Assembly: GCF_003260265.1 (NCBI RefSeq)
Contig: NZ_QITQ01000016.1
Span: 1-64,000 of the forward strand
DNA: 64,000 nt
Source: Roseovarius amoyensis
GTDB lineage: Bacteria > Pseudomonadota > Alphaproteobacteria > Rhodobacterales > Rhodobacteraceae
Reading direction: 5' to 3'
Part shown: positions 60,674-64,000 of the stretch, in pieces
Layout of the letters: the number at the start of each line of letters is the position of its first letter
Numbering within the stretch: the first letter of the stretch is position 1
Notes under the pieces: generated by a model
The model's database searches: none
Told to the model about the DNA's origin: nothing
What the model saw: only the letters and a program-made list of their open reading frames with translations
Position numbers and translations under genes: made by a program

Positions 60674-61789
60674 CTATTGGCGCGCGGTCAGCGCCTCTGC
60701 CAGCACCGCACGCACCGCATCGGGCGGCACATCCTCGGCCACGAAGGCATCCCCGATGCCGCGCACCAGGACGAAACGCAGCCGCCCGTCGATCACCTTC
60801 TTGTCTTGGGCCATCAGCGCCATCAGCCCGTCGGCATCGGGCAGATCGCCGTCGATATCGGCCAGGTCCACCTTTGTCCCCATCTGGCGCAGATGCGCGC
60901 GCACGCGGCTTGGTTCCTCCTGCGGGCAAAGCCCCATCCGCGCCGACAGCTCGAACGCCATTGCACAGCCGATCGCCACCCCCTCGCCATGCAGCAGGCG
61001 GCCGGAATAGCCGGTCGCGGCCTCAAGCGCGTGGCAAAAGGTGTGCCCGAGGTTGAGCAGCGCGCGTTCGCCCTGCTCGGTTTCGTCGCGGGTGACGATA
61101 TCGGCCTTCATCTGGACCGAGCGGGTGACAGTGGCGATGCGCGCCGCCTGATCCCCCGCCAGGATGGATGAGCCGTTCCTCTCAAGCCATTGAAAGAAAT
61201 CGGCATCCCCCAGCAGTCCATATTTCACCACCTCGCCATACCCGGCCAGAAAGTCGCGCTTTGGCAGGGTCTTCAGAACGTCGGTATCGGCCAGCACCAT
61301 GCTGGGCTGGTGAAAGGCGCCGATCAGGTTCTTGCCCGCCGCCGCGTTGATGCCGGTCTTGCCGCCAACCGAGCTGTCGACCTGCGCGAGCAGGCTGGTG
61401 GGCACCTGCACGAAACGCACCCCGCGCCGCAGCACCGCCGCCGCGAACCCGGCAAGGTCGCCGATCACGCCGCCACCCAGCGCCACCACCATGTCCCGCC
61501 GCTCGATCCGTTCGTCCAACAGCCAGTCGACGGTCCGCTGGAAATAGGGCCAGCTCTTGGTCGCCTCGCCCGCCGGAAGGGTCAGCGCGGTTACAGAAAT
61601 ATCTGATTTTTCAAAACCTTCGCGCAAGGCGTTCAAGTGAAACCCCGCAACCGACTGGTCGGTGACGACGGCCACGCGCGGGCGCGCCAGCAGCGGCGCC
61701 ACCAGTTCGCCGGCGCGATGCAGCAGCCCCGGCCCGACATGGACATCGTATTCGCGTCCGGGCAGCGGCACATGCACGGTATCTGTCAT
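60674..61789 (-). CDS. aroB: 3-Dehydroquinate synthase
   Basis: AroB converts DAHP to 3-dehydroquinate, the second shikimate-pathway step, using NAD+ and a divalent metal. The 371-aa protein has VVALGGGVIGDLAGFAAAVLRRG (about residue 105), PTSLLAQVDSSVGGKTGINAAAGKN, the metal ligand Glu in AGYGEVVKYGLL, and LNLGHTFCHALEAATGY with metal-binding His. The start overlaps the aroK stop by 4 bp (ATGA). The order aroK-aroB is the usual one in alphaproteobacteria. Confidence 0.97.
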   Translation of the reverse strand: MTDTVHVPLPGREYDVHVGPGLLHRAGELVAPLLARPRVAVVTDQSVAGFHLNALREGFEKSDISVTALTLPAGEATKSWPYFQRTVDWLLDERIERRDMVVALGGGVIGDLAGFAAAVLRRGVRFVQVPTSLLAQVDSSVGGKTGINAAAGKNLIGAFHQPSMVLADTDVLKTLPKRDFLAGYGEVVKYGLLGDADFFQWLERNGSSILAGDQAARIATVTRSVQMKADIVTRDETEQGERALLNLGHTFCHALEAATGYSGRLLHGEGVAIGCAMAFELSARMGLCPQEEPSRVRAHLRQMGTKVDLADIDGDLPDADGLMALMAQDKKVIDGRLRFVLVRGIGDAFVAEDVPPDAVRAVLAEALTARQ

Positions 61790-62385
61790 TCAATCCCCTC
61801 CAGCACATCGGGTCGTGTCAGCAGCGCCTCGATCACCTTTTGCGCCATCGTCTCGATCGCGTAATCGGGTTGCGCCCGCACGGTCAGGTCGGCAAGGGCA
61901 TAGATGGGCACGCGCGCCTCGTAAAGCTCGCGCAGCGTCGCATACGGATCATCTGTGCGCAGTAAAGGCCTGGTATTCTTGTGTTTTACCCGCTGCCACA
62001 ACAGCGTCAGGTCGGCATCCAGCCATACCGACACCCCCTTGCGGGTGATCAGATCGCGGTTGCGTTCGCACAGGAACGCGCCGCCGCCGGTGGACAGGAT
62101 GCCGCGCTCTTCCTCCAGCAGGCGGTTCAGGACCTCGCTTTCGCGGCTGCGAAAGAACGCCTCGCCGTCGCGCTCGAATATCTCGGCGATGCTCATCGCC
62201 GCCGCGCGCTCTATCTCGGCGTCCGAATCAAGGAACGGCGCCTCCAGCCGCGCCGCCAGCGCCTTTCCGACCGCGGTCTTTCCGGCACCCATCATGCCCA
62301 CCAAAACCACGGTCTTGTGCAGTTTCCAGCGCTCTGCCGCGGCCACGTTCCGGCACTCCTCCGCCAAATTCGGTTCAACGGCCAT
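61786..62385 (-). CDS. aroK: Shikimate kinase
   Basis: AroK phosphorylates shikimate with ATP. The 199-aa protein has the Walker A VGMMGAGKTAVGKALAA (about residues 29-45), DSDAEIERAA for shikimate, GGGAFLCERN and RPLLR. It has about 20 extra N-terminal residues compared with E. coli AroK. It overlaps aroB by ATGA. It is divergent from a 49-aa membrane-protein gene across 78 bp. Confidence 0.95.
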   Translation of the reverse strand: MAVEPNLAEECRNVAAAERWKLHKTVVLVGMMGAGKTAVGKALAARLEAPFLDSDAEIERAAAMSIAEIFERDGEAFFRSRESEVLNRLLEEERGILSTGGGAFLCERNRDLITRKGVSVWLDADLTLLWQRVKHKNTRPLLRTDDPYATLRELYEARVPIYALADLTVRAQPDYAIETMAQKVIEALLTRPDVLEGIE

Positions 62386-62463
62386 TCAATGACGTGATCT
62401 TGGCCGAAATGCCAGTTATAAAGAGGGCAATAGATAAAAACAGACCTGTCGACCCGAGGCATC

Positions 62464-62613
62464 ATGGTACGCATCATCAAGTGGCTCTTTATCCTGGCCT
62501 TGCTGGCCTTTGTCGCCCTTGTGGCCTACGCCTATCTGGGTCCGTTCTTCGGTGCCGATTTCGGCCCGCCGGAGCGCGAAATTCGTCAGGAAATCATCCT
62601 TGAGACCGGCTGA
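62464..62613 (+). CDS. Small membrane protein (49 aa)
   Basis: This 49-aa protein has one N-terminal helix (IIKWLFILALLAFVALVAYAYLG) and a short polar tail (PPEREIRQEIILETG). The codon use is like that of its neighbours, and it overlaps the start of the next, secreted, protein by 14 bp. It is probably an inner-membrane peptide co-expressed with that protein. No family is recognised. Confidence 0.7.
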   Translation: MVRIIKWLFILALLAFVALVAYAYLGPFFGADFGPPEREIRQEIILETG

Positions 62614-64000
62614 TCTGCTGCTGCCGCTCGTGATTGCGGCCGGCCCCGCCGGGGCGCAGGCGCCGCTGTCTGCGATAGACTGGCTGCGCCAGCCGCCGCC
62701 CGTCACCGTCGCCCAGCCGCTGGTGCGCCCGCTGGGGCAGCCCCCCGGCAATGGCGCCGTGGTACCCCAGGTGGCCGTGACGCCACTGGAACAAGCCACT
62801 CCCGACGCCGCAGGGCTGCTGCCGCCCGCCACCACCGGGCTGCCGCGCGACCTGTGGGCGGCGAGTTCCAGCAAGACCATCGTTGCGCAGATCGACCGGC
62901 TGGCGGGCCGTCCGCTGCCGGCAATGCAGGCGCTTTATTATACGCTGCTGCTGGCCGAGGCCGATCCGCCGGCCGACGCGGCGGGCGGCGCCGATTTCCT
63001 GCGCGCGCGCATCAACGCGCTGCGCCGTTTCGGCGCGGTCGAGGCAGCGCTGGCACTGGTCGAGGGGGCGGGGCCGGAAACGCCGGCACTGTTCGACGAC
63101 TGGCTGGACCTGGCCCTGCTGAGCGGGACAGAGAACACCCCCTGCCGGGCGCTGGCGGCGCGGCCCGACCTGTCGCGCAGCTACGGCGCGCGCATCTATT
63201 GCACCGCGCGGGCGGGCGACTGGGCCACCGCGGCGCTGACCTATGACGCCGCCACCGCGCTCAAGGTGCTTTCCCCGCACGAGGCGGCGCTGCTTGGCGG
63301 GTTTCTCGATCCCGAGATGGCCGATGGCCCCGTCGACCTGCCGCCCCCGCGCAAGATGACGCCGCTGGTCTTTCGCCTTTACGAGGCCGCCGGCAACCCG
63401 CTGCCAACCGGCACCCTGCCGCGCGAGTACGCGGTGCCGGACCTGCGCGGCACGATGGGCTGGAAGGCCGAGATCGAGGCGGCGGAACGGCTGGCGCGCA
63501 CCGGCGCCCTGCCCGCCAACCGGTTGCTGGGCATTTATACCGACCGCAAGGCCGCAGCCTCGGGCGGGGTCTGGGACCGGGTGCGCGCGATCCACGATGT
63601 CGATAATGCGGTGCAATCAGGCGATGCGGCAGCCGTCGCCAAGGCGCTGCCCACAGTATGGCGACTGATGCGCGAGAACGGCCTCGCCGTGGCTTTTGCC
63701 GCGCTTTATGGCCCCCGCATGGCTGGGCTGGACCTGCCGCCCGGGGCGGCCGAACTGGCCTACGAGGTGGCGCTGCTGGCCCCGGCCGACACCCCCGCGC
63801 CGCCGCCCCCGCCGGGGCAGACCCGCAGGTTGCGTTTTCTCGACACGCTGGCGCGCGGGGCACCCGATGCGGCGCTGGCCGCCACCCCGACCGAGCGCGC
63901 CATCGCCGCCGCCTTTGCCGCCGACGCCCCTTCGACAGATCACGCCGGTCCGCTGGCCGAGGGGCGGCTTGGCCAGGCGATCCTGTCCGCGGCGGCGCTG
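62600..64000 (+). CDS. Unrecognised secreted protein (partial, runs off the window)
   Basis: A reading frame of 467 codons continues without a stop to the end of the window. TTG at 62600 is the best start: it yields a signal peptide (MRPADLLLPLVIAAGPAGAQA) and overlaps the 49-aa gene by 14 bp. The mature part begins with a Pro-rich stretch and then helical, Ala/Leu-rich segments (AMQALYYTLLLAEADPP, TAALTYDAATALKVLSPHEAALLGGFLDP), suggesting TPR-like repeats. It has only two cysteines in the visible part (TENTPCRALAARP, ARIYCTARAG). The function is unknown; it is probably periplasmic. Confidence 0.7.
   Translation, partial: MRPADLLLPLVIAAGPAGAQAPLSAIDWLRQPPPVTVAQPLVRPLGQPPGNGAVVPQVAVTPLEQATPDAAGLLPPATTGLPRDLWAASSSKTIVAQIDRLAGRPLPAMQALYYTLLLAEADPPADAAGGADFLRARINALRRFGAVEAALALVEGAGPETPALFDDWLDLALLSGTENTPCRALAARPDLSRSYGARIYCTARAGDWATAALTYDAATALKVLSPHEAALLGGFLDPEMADGPVDLPPPRKMTPLVFRLYEAAGNPLPTGTLPREYAVPDLRGTMGWKAEIEAAERLARTGALPANRLLGIYTDRKAAASGGVWDRVRAIHDVDNAVQSGDAAAVAKALPTVWRLMRENGLAVAFAALYGPRMAGLDLPPGAAELAYEVALLAPADTPAPPPPPGQTRRLRFLDTLARGAPDAALAATPTERAIAAAFAADAPSTDHAGPLAEGRLGQAILSAAAL

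Overview
This window looks like a chromosomal segment of a marine-type alphaproteobacterium of the order Rhodobacterales (roseobacter / Paracoccaceae group). The evidence is the high G+C content, a class I lysyl-tRNA synthetase, an aa3 oxidase subunit I gene standing apart from the other cox genes, a heterotetrameric sarcosine oxidase operon beside a GlxA/GbdR-type regulator, a non-pyrrolysine MttB-family gene, a CoA-acylating methylmalonate-semialdehyde dehydrogenase, and several small membrane proteins of a kind common in this order. Genus and species cannot be fixed from the sequence alone. The window is almost entirely ordinary chromosome. The only mobile DNA is the right end of an IS3-family element at the left edge. 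I saw no phage, plasmid origin, CRISPR array or rRNA operon.

Layout: 1-157 IS3 remnant. 356-3955 lipoproteins, class I lysS, a TerB-like gene and a stand-alone RAM domain. 4057-7980 a tightly overlapping four-gene operon (HAD-UbiA fusion, GtrA, DprE1-like, DprE2-like) that resembles the polyprenyl-phosphoryl-arabinose pathway. 7987-15532 secreted or envelope proteins (Sel1/PG-binding, an unknown TM protein, a SUMF1-like plus phosphodiester-glycosidase-like pair, a PG-binding protein) and tRNA-Leu(GAG). 15615-18144 lipB and ctaD with an FNR-type box. 18358-20342 folB-folP. 20362-24636 EamA exporter, ilvC with two overlapping divergent Lrp/AsnC genes, and a class V aminotransferase. 24650-31598 UbiH-type monooxygenase, small membrane protein, pyrimidine nucleotidase-like HAD, GntR regulator, GT2 synthase, carA and yqeY. 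31788-39031 sarcosine-oxidase-type operon with its regulator, a truncated AraC domain and an SDR. 39063-48471 zapA and a coiled-coil partner, tkt, DUF808, MttB-like, gap, a PepSY / cytochrome b561 / membrane LuxR group, a 47-aa membrane peptide and coaD. 48580-57294 a YbdK-type ligase, mmsA with a divergent LysR gene, a CBS protein, and an operon anmK - small ORF - acyltransferase - PLP trans-sulfuration enzyme. 57358-64000 tyrS, an arsR-arsC-acr3 operon, aroK-aroB, a 49-aa membrane peptide and the start of an unrecognised secreted protein that runs off the window.

Functional themes: one-carbon and methylamine metabolism (sarcosine oxidase, MttB-like, folB/folP), envelope construction and recycling (DPA-like operon, OafA-like acyltransferase, GT2, anmK, PG-binding proteins), respiratory electron transfer (ctaD, cytochrome c lipoprotein, b561) and core biosynthesis (ilvC, carA, aroK/aroB, coaD, tkt, gap).

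The most unusual points are: a SoxD delta subunit without any cysteine, so lacking the usual zinc site; a DprE1-like oxidase with Ala at the position of the mycobacterial drug-target Cys; FolB fused to an extra C-terminal domain; a secreted SUMF1-fold protein apparently without the FGE cysteines next to a DUF2233-like protein; and a membrane-anchored LuxR regulator encoded with a cytochrome b561 and a PepSY protein. Family assignments rest on motif recognition by eye; no database search was run.
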